10,752 nucleotides of DNA from SOIA01 sp050116035 (GCA_050116035.1 JASFPJ010000091.1:1-10752); one strand, 5' to 3'. Counted from the first letter of the stretch, positions 1-6,757 are shown. A program made the numbers and translations. The notes: a model not told the origin generated them from the sequence alone.

Positions 1-367
1 AATTGAGACTTTCGGCTGGAAGAATGGCAATGGAAAGATTTTCTGGATTGACAGGAGAAAGTATTCCGTTGGTAATGTATAAGGATGCAGAGACAGCGAT
101 CAATAGAGCCACTGCGGATACCAGAACGATAATCGCCCACTTTTTTTCCAGGAACGGCTTTTTTCTGATTTCTTTATGGATTTTCTTTTCTTTCAGCCAT
201 TCGTCTATTTCTGATTTATAGGCGAAAACCTTTGATCGAGGAGAATCCTTATCGAAGCGGTAGATCGGCAACCCCAATTCTTTTTCCCACCTGGCACATG
301 TTCGAATATCTCTATCCAAATAGTCAGAGATGTCTTTCCAGGAATCCAATATTTCTCTATTTCTCAT
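1..367 (-). CDS. Membrane-anchored helix-turn-helix protein, partial (3' end outside window)
   Basis: Reading the minus strand from ATG at 367 gives 122 codons open to the window edge, so only the N-terminal part is present. Residues about 7-58 form a MerR/excisionase-like helix-turn-helix: SWKDISDYL, then RTCARWEKELGLPIYRF, then an AYKSEIDEWL helix. This WK-I-YL...RT-RWE-GLP pattern is common in Acidobacteriota proteins. A basic linker (KEKKIHKEIRKK) leads into one hydrophobic segment at about 78-98. After it comes LSIAILPAES, which resembles the start of the FlgO/adenylate-cyclase-associated 'SIAVLPF' domain that often precedes TPR repeats; that part is cut off. Inferred layout: cytoplasmic DNA-binding head, one membrane helix, periplasmic sensor or TPR tail. 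A weak Shine-Dalgarno (AAGGGTTGGA) precedes the ATG. The gene is divergent from the GIY-YIG-like gene. The family is fairly sure; target and signal are unknown. Confidence 0.75.
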   Translation of the reverse strand, partial: MRNREILDSWKDISDYLDRDIRTCARWEKELGLPIYRFDKDSPRSKVFAYKSEIDEWLKEKKIHKEIRKKPFLEKKWAIIVLVSAVALLIAVSASLYITNGILSPVNPENLSIAILPAESLN

Positions 368-397
368 TCCAACCCTTTTGATTAGGCAGTGTTTATT

Positions 398-425
398 ATT
401 TTATGAAAAAAAAATATTTTTTCAA
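398..425 (-). promoter_or_regulatory. Candidate sigma-70 promoter for the helix-turn-helix gene
   Basis: On the minus strand TTGAAA (425-420) is followed after 16 bp by TAAAAT (403-398). Transcription would begin near 391, about 25 bp before the ATG at 367. The spacer is nearly all A and T, and this composition produces such matches by chance, so the call is tentative. Confidence 0.35.
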
Positions 426-684
426 AGGAATTCTTCAGAAAAGGACCGAAAGGAGAAGAATCAAGATTTATTAAAAAGTCCATTTGATGGCTTCTTTTCA
501 GTAATTTTAACTCATCAGAACGTCTAATGAATCGGGAAAAAAAGGGCATAATCGGGCAAAATAGGACATTTTTCCTAATTTTATTGATTAGTTCGATAAA
601 AGAGATTTATTTAACGATTAGATGAGCGTGAATGGTGAGATTTATGCACTTAATACATCAATTTTATTCTTATTAAGGATATAC
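426..684. other. AT-rich divergent intergenic region, no gene seen
   Basis: This stretch lies between two divergently transcribed genes and shows no convincing coding frame. It holds a short inverted repeat, TAGGA (562-566) and TCCTA (573-577) around a 6-nt loop, and a G-rich patch near 533-566 with short repeats of the form ATCGGG/GGGCA. Promoter elements for the gene at 698 must lie here, but I see no clear -35/-10 pair for it. Confidence 0.5.
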
Positions 685-697
685 AGGAGTGGTTATC

Positions 698-1090
698 ATG
701 CCTTTAGTCATGGAATGGATGAAATGTTTGGGGGATAGATGGTGTAATTTGTTCGATGTTATACTGGAAAGCAATCATTTTGATGAACTGGATGGTGTCT
801 ACATTATCTGGTACTGGCATAAAAACCATCTTCCCTGCGTCGTTAGAGTCGGCCAAGGGAGCATAAGAGAAAGATTGCTCCAGGAAAGACAGAGGCCTGC
901 AATATTGGCTTTAAAAGATTACGATTTATTGGTAACGTGGGCGTCAGTAGGAAAATCCCAGCGTGATGGTGTTGAGAGATATCTTGGAGAGACTCTCGCT
1001 CCCATAGTCAAAAGGCTATTACCCGAAGCGTCTCTCATTAGAGTGATGCTGCCCTGGGAAGGAAGCCCCATTTTATCTAAGAAAATTTAA
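698..1090 (+). CDS. GIY-YIG-like domain protein, small orphan
   Basis: The 130-residue protein resembles the GIY-YIG nuclease fold. It has GVY at 33-35, a second strand VVRVGQG at 48-54 in the place of YIG, SIRERL with Arg59 where the catalytic Arg is expected, and Glu93 nine residues before Pro102, the same spacing as the metal-binding Glu and Pro in UvrC. The first Tyr of YIG is replaced by Arg50, so activity is uncertain. The C-terminus carries a VMLPW motif that I loosely associate with stand-alone bacterial proteins of this type. I chose ATG 698 because AGGAG at 685-689 lies 8 nt upstream; an in-frame GTG at 689 overlaps that site and is unlikely. There is no DNA-binding or partner domain and no functional link to neighbours. 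Alternative: a GIY-YIG-fold protein without nuclease activity. Confidence 0.6.
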   Translation: MPLVMEWMKCLGDRWCNLFDVILESNHFDELDGVYIIWYWHKNHLPCVVRVGQGSIRERLLQERQRPAILALKDYDLLVTWASVGKSQRDGVERYLGETLAPIVKRLLPEASLIRVMLPWEGSPILSKKI

Positions 1091-1151
1091 GCTTTTCCAT
1101 AATCTTATTGGTATATATAATTTCATGAGCAGTGTTTGGATCAAATTTGCC

Positions 1152-1188
1152 CTGGTTTGGGCTCCCGAAGCCAGAGAACCATATTTTT
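1152..1188 (+). terminator. Possible rho-independent terminator after the GIY-YIG-like gene
   Basis: CTGGTTTGG (1152-1160) can pair with the complementary CC-G-AAGCCAG arm ending at 1174, with one G-U pair and one bulge. A run of five T follows at 1184-1188, after a 9-nt gap. The hairpin is GC-rich in an AT-rich region and lies about 60 bp past the stop codon, but the T-run is short and separated from the stem, so it is a weak candidate. Confidence 0.3.
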
Positions 1189-1257
1189 AACTCGACCAGT
1201 TTTTGGGTAAGGCTCCTTATTAAATAGACGAATTAGAAAATTTCTATCCTTTTGTTG

Positions 1258-1285
1258 TTGAAGATTTCATTCTAATATCTATAGT
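1258..1285 (+). promoter_or_regulatory. Candidate promoter for the patatin gene
   Basis: TTGAAG (1258-1263), a 16-bp spacer and TATAGT (1280-1285) precede the patatin start. Transcription would begin near 1292, very close to the AAAGGAGG ribosome binding site at 1294-1301, leaving almost no leader. This makes the match doubtful. Confidence 0.3.
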
Positions 1286-1309
1286 GTTTAAATAAAGGAG
1301 GATTAATAA

Positions 1310-2263
1310 ATGAGAAAACCATTCCGTAAAAATGTTGCTCTTGCGATTGATGGGGGAGGATACAGGGGTGTCATGGTGGCTAAAGCCTTGTCGATACTGG
1401 AAGAGCATCTGGATAAAAACTGCCCGGAGATTTTTAGTCTGACAGCCGGGACATCCACAGGCAGCCTGATATCGGGTGGAATCAGTGCTGGCATGGGAGC
1501 TTCTCGAATGTATGAGCTTTATTGTGAGATTGGTCATGAAGTTTTTAAAAAGAGATTGCGCTCGATCAAGCCATTTTCCTATCTTTTCCGGTATATGTAT
1601 TCCAATCGCATCCTTGAAGAAACACTGCGTAAGAATTTTGGGGAGATGACTTTTGGTGAATTCCATAAGAGATATCCTGAAAAAGATATCATCATCACTG
1701 TCAGAGATTTGGTGGAGAATCGCACTCGTTTCATCAAGCCCTGGAAAAGTGATTACCATGAATGGAAGATCTGGTATGCGGTTCTAGGAAGCTGCACGGT
1801 CCCGACTTATTTTCCGGTTGTTGATGGCCGGTATGTCGATGGCGGAGTGGGCTCTTTTTCCAATCCGTGTTACATTGCTGCCTACGAAATAAAGTTCTGT
1901 TTGGATAATTGGGATCCGAAAGAGACAACTTTAATCAGTATTGGGACCGGACGGACTAAAAAAGGTTTCAAACCTTTTGAAGCGAATAAATACTGTCAGT
2001 TGAAGTGGATCAGGCCGATGTTTGATATCTTCCTCTCAGATACCAACGACCAGCAGGTGAGGATTGTACAGCGCTTTTTTGATGACCTGGATTTCCGCCG
2101 CTTCCAGGTTGACTTCGAGGAGCACATCGAAATGGATGATACATCGAAAACCGGAATATTGACAGAATATGGGGAGAAACTTGGAAAGATGATCATAGAA
2201 GATAAGCAGGATAAAGAAGTGAATAATCCTCATTTGGGAGTTTCACTCAAGCCTTTGACTTAG
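1310..2263 (+). CDS. Patatin-like phospholipase
   Basis: A 317-residue serine hydrolase of the patatin family, expected to cleave acyl esters of phospholipids or related lipids with a Ser-Asp dyad. The full set of motifs is visible: the glycine-rich oxyanion loop DGGGYRG at 14-20, the nucleophile elbow GTSTG at 47-51 with Ser49, and the catalytic DGG at 177-179 (Asp177) inside PVVDGRYVDGGVGSFSNP. A conserved SIGTGR segment follows at 210-215. There is no signal peptide, so the protein is probably cytoplasmic. The ATG at 1310 has a near-perfect AAAGGAGG 8 nt upstream. Length is normal for stand-alone bacterial patatins. CBASS effectors such as CapV are also patatins, but no nucleotide cyclase or other CBASS gene is adjacent, so a defence role is not supported. 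A 3-helix membrane protein follows 155 bp downstream. Family call is firm; substrate unknown. Confidence 0.92.
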   Translation: MRKPFRKNVALAIDGGGYRGVMVAKALSILEEHLDKNCPEIFSLTAGTSTGSLISGGISAGMGASRMYELYCEIGHEVFKKRLRSIKPFSYLFRYMYSNRILEETLRKNFGEMTFGEFHKRYPEKDIIITVRDLVENRTRFIKPWKSDYHEWKIWYAVLGSCTVPTYFPVVDGRYVDGGVGSFSNPCYIAAYEIKFCLDNWDPKETTLISIGTGRTKKGFKPFEANKYCQLKWIRPMFDIFLSDTNDQQVRIVQRFFDDLDFRRFQVDFEEHIEMDDTSKTGILTEYGEKLGKMIIEDKQDKEVNNPHLGVSLKPLT

Positions 2264-2418
2264 AATATCCTCTGTGATATTAGTTTCTTGCCTGGTATGT
2301 AAGAAATTATTAAAAGGGACGTCGAATTCAAATCCAGAGAAGTTATTATTTTGATCCTGTATTGAAGCGTGAGAGCGTTTAAACAGATCTCGATCAGTAA
2401 AGCTAAAATTAACGGAAG

Positions 2419-2775
2419 ATGAACCATAGTCAAGCGGAAGGGTTGAAGAAAAAAGGGATATGGGCTCTCACCATTGTTCTCTGGATCGTTGCGGCGTGGC
2501 TGCTCTATCCGCTGATCAACCTCGATACAGTAGACATGGAAAACGCAAAGGAATATTTGTACAGGTCCGCTTTTGGAATCGCTCTGATGCTCATATTTTT
2601 TGGGAAGACGATATTCGACCTTCTTTTCCCTCAGTTGACTATGGGAAAAATGCCTCTCTTGAATACGATTTTTCTCACGCTTTATGCCTTGGTCCTGGCA
2701 GCCGGGATTATCTTTATGGTTGTGCGCATGATCGTGCTCTACCTGAGAAGCCGGGATGCCGGATTTCTTTTCTGA
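2419..2775 (+). CDS. Small three-helix membrane protein of unknown function
   Basis: The 118-residue protein has three predicted membrane segments at about 13-33, 50-70 and 80-108. Short charged stretches separate them: DTVDMENAKEY after the first, and RSRD after the last. It is rich in Leu, Ile and Phe and has no recognisable catalytic motif. ATG 2419 is the first possible start because an in-frame TAA lies just upstream at 2410-2412. The only ribosome-binding-like sequence, GGAAG at 2414-2418, abuts the start codon, so initiation may be weak. It follows the patatin gene on the same strand, with 155 bp between them, so co-transcription is possible but not shown. I do not recognise the family. 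Coherent alternation of hydrophobic helices supports a real gene; the opposite-strand open frame here is less protein-like. Confidence 0.7.
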   Translation: MNHSQAEGLKKKGIWALTIVLWIVAAWLLYPLINLDTVDMENAKEYLYRSAFGIALMLIFFGKTIFDLLFPQLTMGKMPLLNTIFLTLYALVLAAGIIFMVVRMIVLYLRSRDAGFLF

Positions 2776-2886
2776 TGGAATCTCTATAATTCCCAATTTT
2801 AAATTGACATGGGAGAGATGTTCCTGCCGGGCATATAATTTCCTTTAAATAAAAAAACAGTGCAACATTAGATAAAAAAAACACAG

Positions 2887-2927
2887 CATTTTTTCATACA
2901 GAAAAACGCACATTTTTCATACAGAAA
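2887..2927. repeat. Short tandem repeat, two units of about 18 bp
   Basis: CATTTTTTCATACAGAAA at 2887-2904 recurs as CATTTTTCATACAGAAA at 2911-2927, differing by one T in the T-run. The unit TTTCATACAGAAA is otherwise exact, with a period of 23-24 bp. It lies in the gap between two convergent genes. It may be a duplicated protein-binding site or a replication-slippage product. Confidence 0.6.
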
Positions 2928-2992
2928 GCCACTCTATCTTTTGTTAATAGGGAAAACTTATGTTTGGAGAGAAAGATTGGCTTAGGGAGATC

Positions 2993-3011
2993 ATATCATT
3001 GGAAATGATAT
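2993..3011. repeat. Perfect 8-bp inverted repeat near the cytochrome operon 3' end
   Basis: ATATCATT (2993-3000) and AATGATAT (3004-3011) are perfect inverted copies around a 3-nt loop. The hairpin lies about 33 bp beyond the stop codon of the minus-strand cytochrome/barrel gene. It is AT-rich and no T-run follows on either strand, so it is not a standard terminator. It could stabilise the mRNA 3' end or bind a dimeric protein. Confidence 0.4.
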
Positions 3012-3043
3012 AGAGTGTCGGCATATTTTATGAATAGTTCAGG

Positions 3044-4285
3044 CTAGAATAATCGGAAAATATTGAATCCGATCCGGAAATCTCCGTCTTGCAGCCTTAA
3101 GTCTCCTCCGGGAAGAAACTGAGAGGAAGTCAAACCTGCCGAGTTGAGCAGAAAGACCTGAAAAACATGTCCTCCGACTTTCTTTTCGATTCCCAGCGCC
3201 CAGCCGTGTGAATTAGCTTTATAGCCAGAAAGAACGGGATTCCATTCCCAGATGATTGAAAAGTCGTTGAAAGCCATGAATCTCCCGCCAGTTCCCAGGG
3301 CGAGAGTGCCTTCAGGTGATGGATCCCAGTGGTTGGTGTTGGAGGAGTAGGCTGGAACGAGAACAAAGGAAAGAGCATCGCTCAACTGATAAGACAAAAT
3401 TGCCTGGATGTTGAATTTCATGTTGTCCGCATCGAAAACGTCTCTGTCCGGTTGAGATTCAGTGACCAGGCTTCCTCCAACGTTTAGAGCAGCGGATAAA
3501 GGCATTTTTGATTTTTCCTGGCGGAACAGAATCCATTTCATCGAGAGTTCGACTTCTTTGTCCAATTTTGTTCGAGCGAGCGTTAAACTGAAGTTATCAC
3601 TCAATCCATACCCAAGGCTCAGGAGAATCACCGCTGGCCCGTCCAATCCATAGAATGAGTCATAGCCTTCTTTTATCGAGGGGTAATAGCGGTGGGAGAT
3701 TCTAAATAGAAGTTCACTTTTTCCGATGGAATGGGTAGTGGGAAGGTTGATGAGCCGTGTCCCCCAGAAAGCCGGCTTGGTGAATTTTCTTTGTTCTGAC
3801 TCTTCCGCGGAATCCCCGTTTGGAGGCTGAATATTTTCACCTTCGGCCTGGGTATCACTCAAGCTCGACACCCAGTCTTGGATAATTTTTATTTCACTGT
3901 CTTTTAACGGGGGAGAACCGACGGGCATGCGTGATCCGACGATTGATTTGTCTCCTTTGATTTTCATCAAGAGATAACTTTTCTCAGGATTATCTGTATC
4001 GACAAGTTTCAATGAAGGAATTTCCTGGCTGGAGATGTTCACTAAAGATTTCATGAATTTATCTTTCCCAAGATTCAGGTTCACCGGCGGATAATTTCCT
4101 CTATGACAGCCAGCCACACTGCAGCTCTTTTTGAGAATTCGCGCGACGTTTTCCTGCAGATTATCGTCCCCAGAGTCGCTGGAGTTGGATTCTCCTCTAT
4201 CTATTGGATCTTGAAGACTGAAAGAATAGAGAAAAAAAGCTCCGATGAAGAATACAAAGAGAAATACGCTGATTTTAAACTTCAT
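3044..4285 (-). CDS. Monohaem cytochrome c domain fused to DUF5777-like beta-barrel
   Basis: A 413-residue exported protein. Residues 1-24 are a signal peptide (MKFKISVFLFVFF...). A class I-like haem c domain spans about 40-145: the attachment motif is CSVAGCH (Cys55, Cys60, His61), a CX4CH form with four residues between the cysteines instead of two. Met120 in SRMPVG is the likely sixth ligand. A Pro/Glu/Ser-rich linker follows, and from about 180 to the end are alternating amphipathic strands (KSELLFRISHRY, DGPAVILLSLGYGL, NFSLTLARTKL) ending in FNIFRLF, a terminal aromatic typical of outer-membrane barrels. The strand pattern resembles DUF5777. Inferred location: barrel in the outer membrane, haem in the periplasm. 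ATG 4285 is chosen because GGGAGGG at 4292-4298 precedes it; the GTG at 4303 lies before that site. It is second in an operon, 32 bp after the small cytochrome. Confidence 0.82.
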   Translation of the reverse strand: MKFKISVFLFVFFIGAFFLYSFSLQDPIDRGESNSSDSGDDNLQENVARILKKSCSVAGCHRGNYPPVNLNLGKDKFMKSLVNISSQEIPSLKLVDTDNPEKSYLLMKIKGDKSIVGSRMPVGSPPLKDSEIKIIQDWVSSLSDTQAEGENIQPPNGDSAEESEQRKFTKPAFWGTRLINLPTTHSIGKSELLFRISHRYYPSIKEGYDSFYGLDGPAVILLSLGYGLSDNFSLTLARTKLDKEVELSMKWILFRQEKSKMPLSAALNVGGSLVTESQPDRDVFDADNMKFNIQAILSYQLSDALSFVLVPAYSSNTNHWDPSPEGTLALGTGGRFMAFNDFSIIWEWNPVLSGYKANSHGWALGIEKKVGGHVFQVFLLNSAGLTSSQFLPGGDLRLQDGDFRIGFNIFRLF

Positions 4286-4317
4286 TTGTTTCCCTCCCAA
4301 CACCTGATAGTAAAAGC

Positions 4318-4749
4318 CTAGTTGTTCTTGGCTCCCCTGTCTACCCAGTTTTTGATGTTTTGAATAGTAATGCTGCTCAAAGCGTTTCTTCCTTGAGGCA
4401 TACGGGTTCCAACGGTTTGAGTGCCTTCGATTTTTTTCACCAGATAGCTGTTTGCAGCATCCCCGGGGAGCACTCTCATGCTTTGGGGCACCTGAGTGGA
4501 TGCCACATTAACGATATTTGAGTAAGCGACTCCTTGAGTTAGGTTTAATCCTGCCTGTGCTGTGCTGTTGTGACAGCCTCCCTGCGCGCAGTTGTTTGTG
4601 AATATAGGTTGGATATGATTGGAAAAAGAGGGGTCCGATATTGGTGTCTCAGGTGTATCTCCACCATTCCCGTTGCCTCCATCGCAGTAAAATGCTGTCA
4701 GCGCTCCCAATAGGATTATTCCTGCCCAGAGTATTTTTTTCTTCATCAT
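4318..4749 (-). CDS. Small exported monohaem c-type cytochrome
   Basis: A 143-residue protein with a lysine-rich N-terminus and hydrophobic signal (about 6-21), then Cys22 followed by an Asp/Gly/Asn-rich tether (DGGNGNGGDTPETP). Cys22 might be lipidated, but the preceding TAFY does not fit a good lipobox, so lipoprotein status is uncertain. The haem motif is CAQGGCH (Cys54, Cys59, His60), again CX4CH, and Met117 in TRMPQG is the likely axial ligand. The order HIQPIF...C-GCH...GLNL...RMPQG...IKNWVDRG is that of single-haem domains of the planctomycete/Bacteroidota cytochrome c type. Role inferred: periplasmic electron carrier. It is clearly homologous to the haem domain of the next gene, with which it shares an operon, so one probably arose by duplication. 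AAGGAGG at 4756-4762, 6 nt from ATG 4749, sets the start; a second ATG follows directly. Confidence 0.88.
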   Translation of the reverse strand: MMKKKILWAGIILLGALTAFYCDGGNGNGGDTPETPISDPSFSNHIQPIFTNNCAQGGCHNSTAQAGLNLTQGVAYSNIVNVASTQVPQSMRVLPGDAANSYLVKKIEGTQTVGTRMPQGRNALSSITIQNIKNWVDRGAKNN

Positions 4750-4902
4750 ATTGAACCTCCTTCAGGCTTTTTGTCTCGAATTTTGGTTGTTCTGGACAAA
4801 TAATTTTTAATGCTCGATTGAATTTTCAACGAATAAAAAAGATAAACTGCATCTTTTTATCCGGTCGTGTTCAAAAAAGCGAAAAACTCAGATATTTTAA
4901 TA

Positions 4903-4930
4903 CTATAATATTTATATATTCTATAATATT
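4903..4930. repeat. AT-rich direct repeat in the divergent spacer
   Basis: CTATAATATT occurs at 4903-4912 and again at 4921-4930. Each copy includes a TATAAT hexamer, but I find no good -35 element at the proper distance on the plus strand. The surrounding 4890-4945 is almost purely A and T. This spacer separates the divergent cytochrome and thiolase-like genes. Confidence 0.4.
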
Positions 4931-4987
4931 AATAAGATAAATTCCAGAAGTCAAGTGTTTTTTACCATCGATTCTTCTTTCCTTTTG

Positions 4988-5017
4988 TTGACTTGCTTCG
5001 ATTTTATTTAAGATAAT
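4988..5017 (+). promoter_or_regulatory. Candidate sigma-70 promoter for the thiolase-like gene
   Basis: TTGACT (4988-4993), an 18-bp spacer and GATAAT (5012-5017) give five of six consensus bases in each hexamer. Transcription would start near 5024, leaving about a 105-nt leader before the ATG at 5130. The rest of the 4750-5129 spacer holds no gene; an opposite-strand open frame there is low-complexity and has no family features. Confidence 0.5.
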
Positions 5018-5129
5018 AAAGTGACAAATGGTAAAATTACCTATTAATCCTTTTGCATGGTCACACAAAGAGGAAATAGGCAAAAGAAAAAACCGATGGA
5101 AAAAATGGAAATAAAGGATTCAAGTTTTC

Positions 5130-6653
5130 ATGCTTGATGTTTTTGTCGCCGGCGTGTCTCTCACTCCCTTTGGGAAGGATTTTAGACCCATCGGAGTGAT
5201 CCTGGCTGATGCTTGTCAGAAGGCGCTCCAGAATTCCCGTGCCTACACATTAGACCTTGTTCCCGACTGCCTAGTGATTGGAAGCATGGACCCCATCGGA
5301 TTTGCTCGCCAGACCGGACTCGACTCTCTGGTCGGGATTGAGATGAAGCTGGCCAGGGATACGGAGATCTACCATGTGGAACTGGGCTCGGCCACGGGTG
5401 CGGCGGCTGTGGAGCTGGGGAAGCGGCTGGCGTCCTCCGGGCTCAAGGTCATGGTCTGTTTTGGCGAAAAGATGAAGGGGAAACTAAAGAATGAAGAGAT
5501 CCCTTCTCAGATTTCCACTGTGATTGCTGAGGAAGAAAGAGAGCGTGGGCTGGGAGAAATGCCGGCTGTCGCGGCCTTAGCCTCTTACGAATACATGGAT
5601 GCCTACAAGGTTTCAGAGAAGGAATTCAGGAATATCTGTTACGATATGAGCGTTCAGAGTTTGGGGTTCGGGTCTTTTAACGAGTATGCGTATTTTAAAA
5701 AACCTGTTTCCCGGAAAGAATATGATAATCCTGAAATCAACCGGATTATAGCCAAACCTCTCACGAAGTTTGACTGCAGCGGTTCGTACAACGGAGCTGG
5801 GGCTGTCTATCTTGTGCCGACTCCCACAGATGTTAAATTGACCAGCGTTAAATCGGCCTTTGACAACATCAAGATCGCGGAACGAAAAACTCTGATCTCC
5901 CTTGAGGCGGCTGTGCTGGCCGGAAGAAAGTGCTTCAAAGAAGCGGACCTCAATCCTCATGAGATAGACCTGTGTGAACTCCATGATGCGTTCAAATCCG
6001 TTCCCTGGATTGCGGCTGAAGACTTGGCCATGGCTGATCGAGGACAGGGGTATAGACTTGTTCTCGAGGAAAAAAACAATAAAGGACGAAAGGTGTATGT
6101 CAACCGCTCGGGCGGTTTTTTAGCCAGGACACATCCGCTGGGAGCCTCGGGAGGAGCTCAGCTTGTGGAGCTCATTTTTCAACTGCGGGGACACAACCAG
6201 TACAAAAACATGTTTGAAGAAGGGTACAAGGAGCTGAATTACGGCCTATGGTTCAACATGAGCGGATTTGGGAATACATGTATAGTCGGTATCGTAGAAA
6301 GGGCTGAGCCGACTCGGGCACGGGAAGGGCTGAAGGATACGAACCTGCCGCAACCTATTCCAGATGAGTATTTTATCTACAAAAAGACTCCACGCAAGGA
6401 TAAGATTATCGCGGCCACTCAGTACACATCCCCAGAAGAGGAAGAGGTCAATGTGGCCATCATCCAGACTAAGGACGGTGATTTCCGGATTGGATTGGCC
6501 AGAGATCCCCAAGGACTGAAAAGAGGAAAATTCGTGAAATGGATCAAGCCCGAGGAAGGTCGCTACTTTGTCAGGGAAGGCTATATCAAAGGAAAGCTAT
6601 CCGACCTTCTCAAGCTTTTCCGGAAGCCAAAGAAAGATAAAGAAAAAAAATAA
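5130..6653 (+). CDS. Thiolase-like protein (SCP-x type) with C-terminal extension; nucleophile Cys replaced by Ser
   Basis: Residues 1-392 follow the SCP2-thiolase/lipid-transfer thiolase pattern: N-terminal VFVAGVSLTPFGK, VELGSATGAAAVELG (83-97), FDCSGSYNGAGAVYLV (214-229), the HDAF motif with His285, and RTHPLGASGG with His335. At the nucleophile position, where ACASG is usual, the sequence is GSATG with Ser87, and the C-terminal Cys-X-Gly motif is replaced by SGFGNT. Normal thiolysis or Claisen condensation is therefore doubtful; acyl binding or a scaffold role is an inference. Residues about 393-507 are an extra domain (strand-rich around 436-457, Lys-rich tail) that may be OB-like as in DUF35, but it has no Cys and so no zinc ribbon; I do not recognise it firmly. 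ATG 5130 is the first start after an in-frame TAA at 5112-5114; AAGGA at 5114-5118 is a long 11 nt away. It heads the acyl-CoA gene cluster, 104 bp before the true thiolase. Confidence 0.8.
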   Translation: MLDVFVAGVSLTPFGKDFRPIGVILADACQKALQNSRAYTLDLVPDCLVIGSMDPIGFARQTGLDSLVGIEMKLARDTEIYHVELGSATGAAAVELGKRLASSGLKVMVCFGEKMKGKLKNEEIPSQISTVIAEEERERGLGEMPAVAALASYEYMDAYKVSEKEFRNICYDMSVQSLGFGSFNEYAYFKKPVSRKEYDNPEINRIIAKPLTKFDCSGSYNGAGAVYLVPTPTDVKLTSVKSAFDNIKIAERKTLISLEAAVLAGRKCFKEADLNPHEIDLCELHDAFKSVPWIAAEDLAMADRGQGYRLVLEEKNNKGRKVYVNRSGGFLARTHPLGASGGAQLVELIFQLRGHNQYKNMFEEGYKELNYGLWFNMSGFGNTCIVGIVERAEPTRAREGLKDTNLPQPIPDEYFIYKKTPRKDKIIAATQYTSPEEEEVNVAIIQTKDGDFRIGLARDPQGLKRGKFVKWIKPEEGRYFVREGYIKGKLSDLLKLFRKPKKDKEKK

Positions 6654-6662
6654 GTCTTTTTA

Positions 6663-6692
6663 TTGACAGCCCCAAGAATCGATAACTATAAT
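6663..6692 (+). promoter_or_regulatory. Perfect-hexamer sigma-70 promoter upstream of the thiolase gene
   Basis: TTGACA (6663-6668) and TATAAT (6687-6692) both match the consensus exactly, with an 18-bp spacer, in the 104-bp gap between the two thiolase-family genes. Transcription would begin near 6699, about 59 bp before the ATG at 6758. This suggests that the canonical thiolase is strongly and independently transcribed. Confidence 0.65.
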
Positions 6693-6757
6693 GGTAAATC
6701 TTCTGAACAATCAATATTCATCTTTAAAAATGAAAGTAAAAAGAAGGGAGGTCATCC

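Noticed and set aside
330..527. Plus-strand open frame of 65 codons at the left
   Set aside because: It overlaps the start of the minus-strand helix-turn-helix gene and its promoter region, and has no family features.
1244..1759. Minus-strand open frame of 171 codons
   Set aside because: It is antisense to the patatin gene, which has complete motifs and a strong ribosome binding site.
1310..2263. CBASS-type defence effector reading of the patatin
   Set aside because: No nucleotide cyclase, HORMA/TRIP13 or E1/E2/JAB gene lies beside it, and patatins are common outside defence.
2264..2281. AATATC/GATATT hairpin right after the patatin stop as a terminator
   Set aside because: Only six AT-rich base pairs and no T-run; likely chance.
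2460..2789. Second plus-strand open frame inside the small membrane protein gene
   Set aside because: It overlaps almost entirely in another frame, has no ribosome binding site and no domain pattern.
2260..2796. Minus-strand open frame of 178 codons opposite the small membrane protein
   Set aside because: Its composition (many Gln, His, Lys, Pro, no domain pattern) is unlike a real protein, while the plus-strand frame gives three clean membrane helices. Not fully excluded.
4871..5083. Minus-strand open frame of 70 codons in the cytochrome/thiolase spacer
   Set aside because: It is low-complexity AT-rich sequence with no ribosome binding site and covers the likely thiolase promoter.
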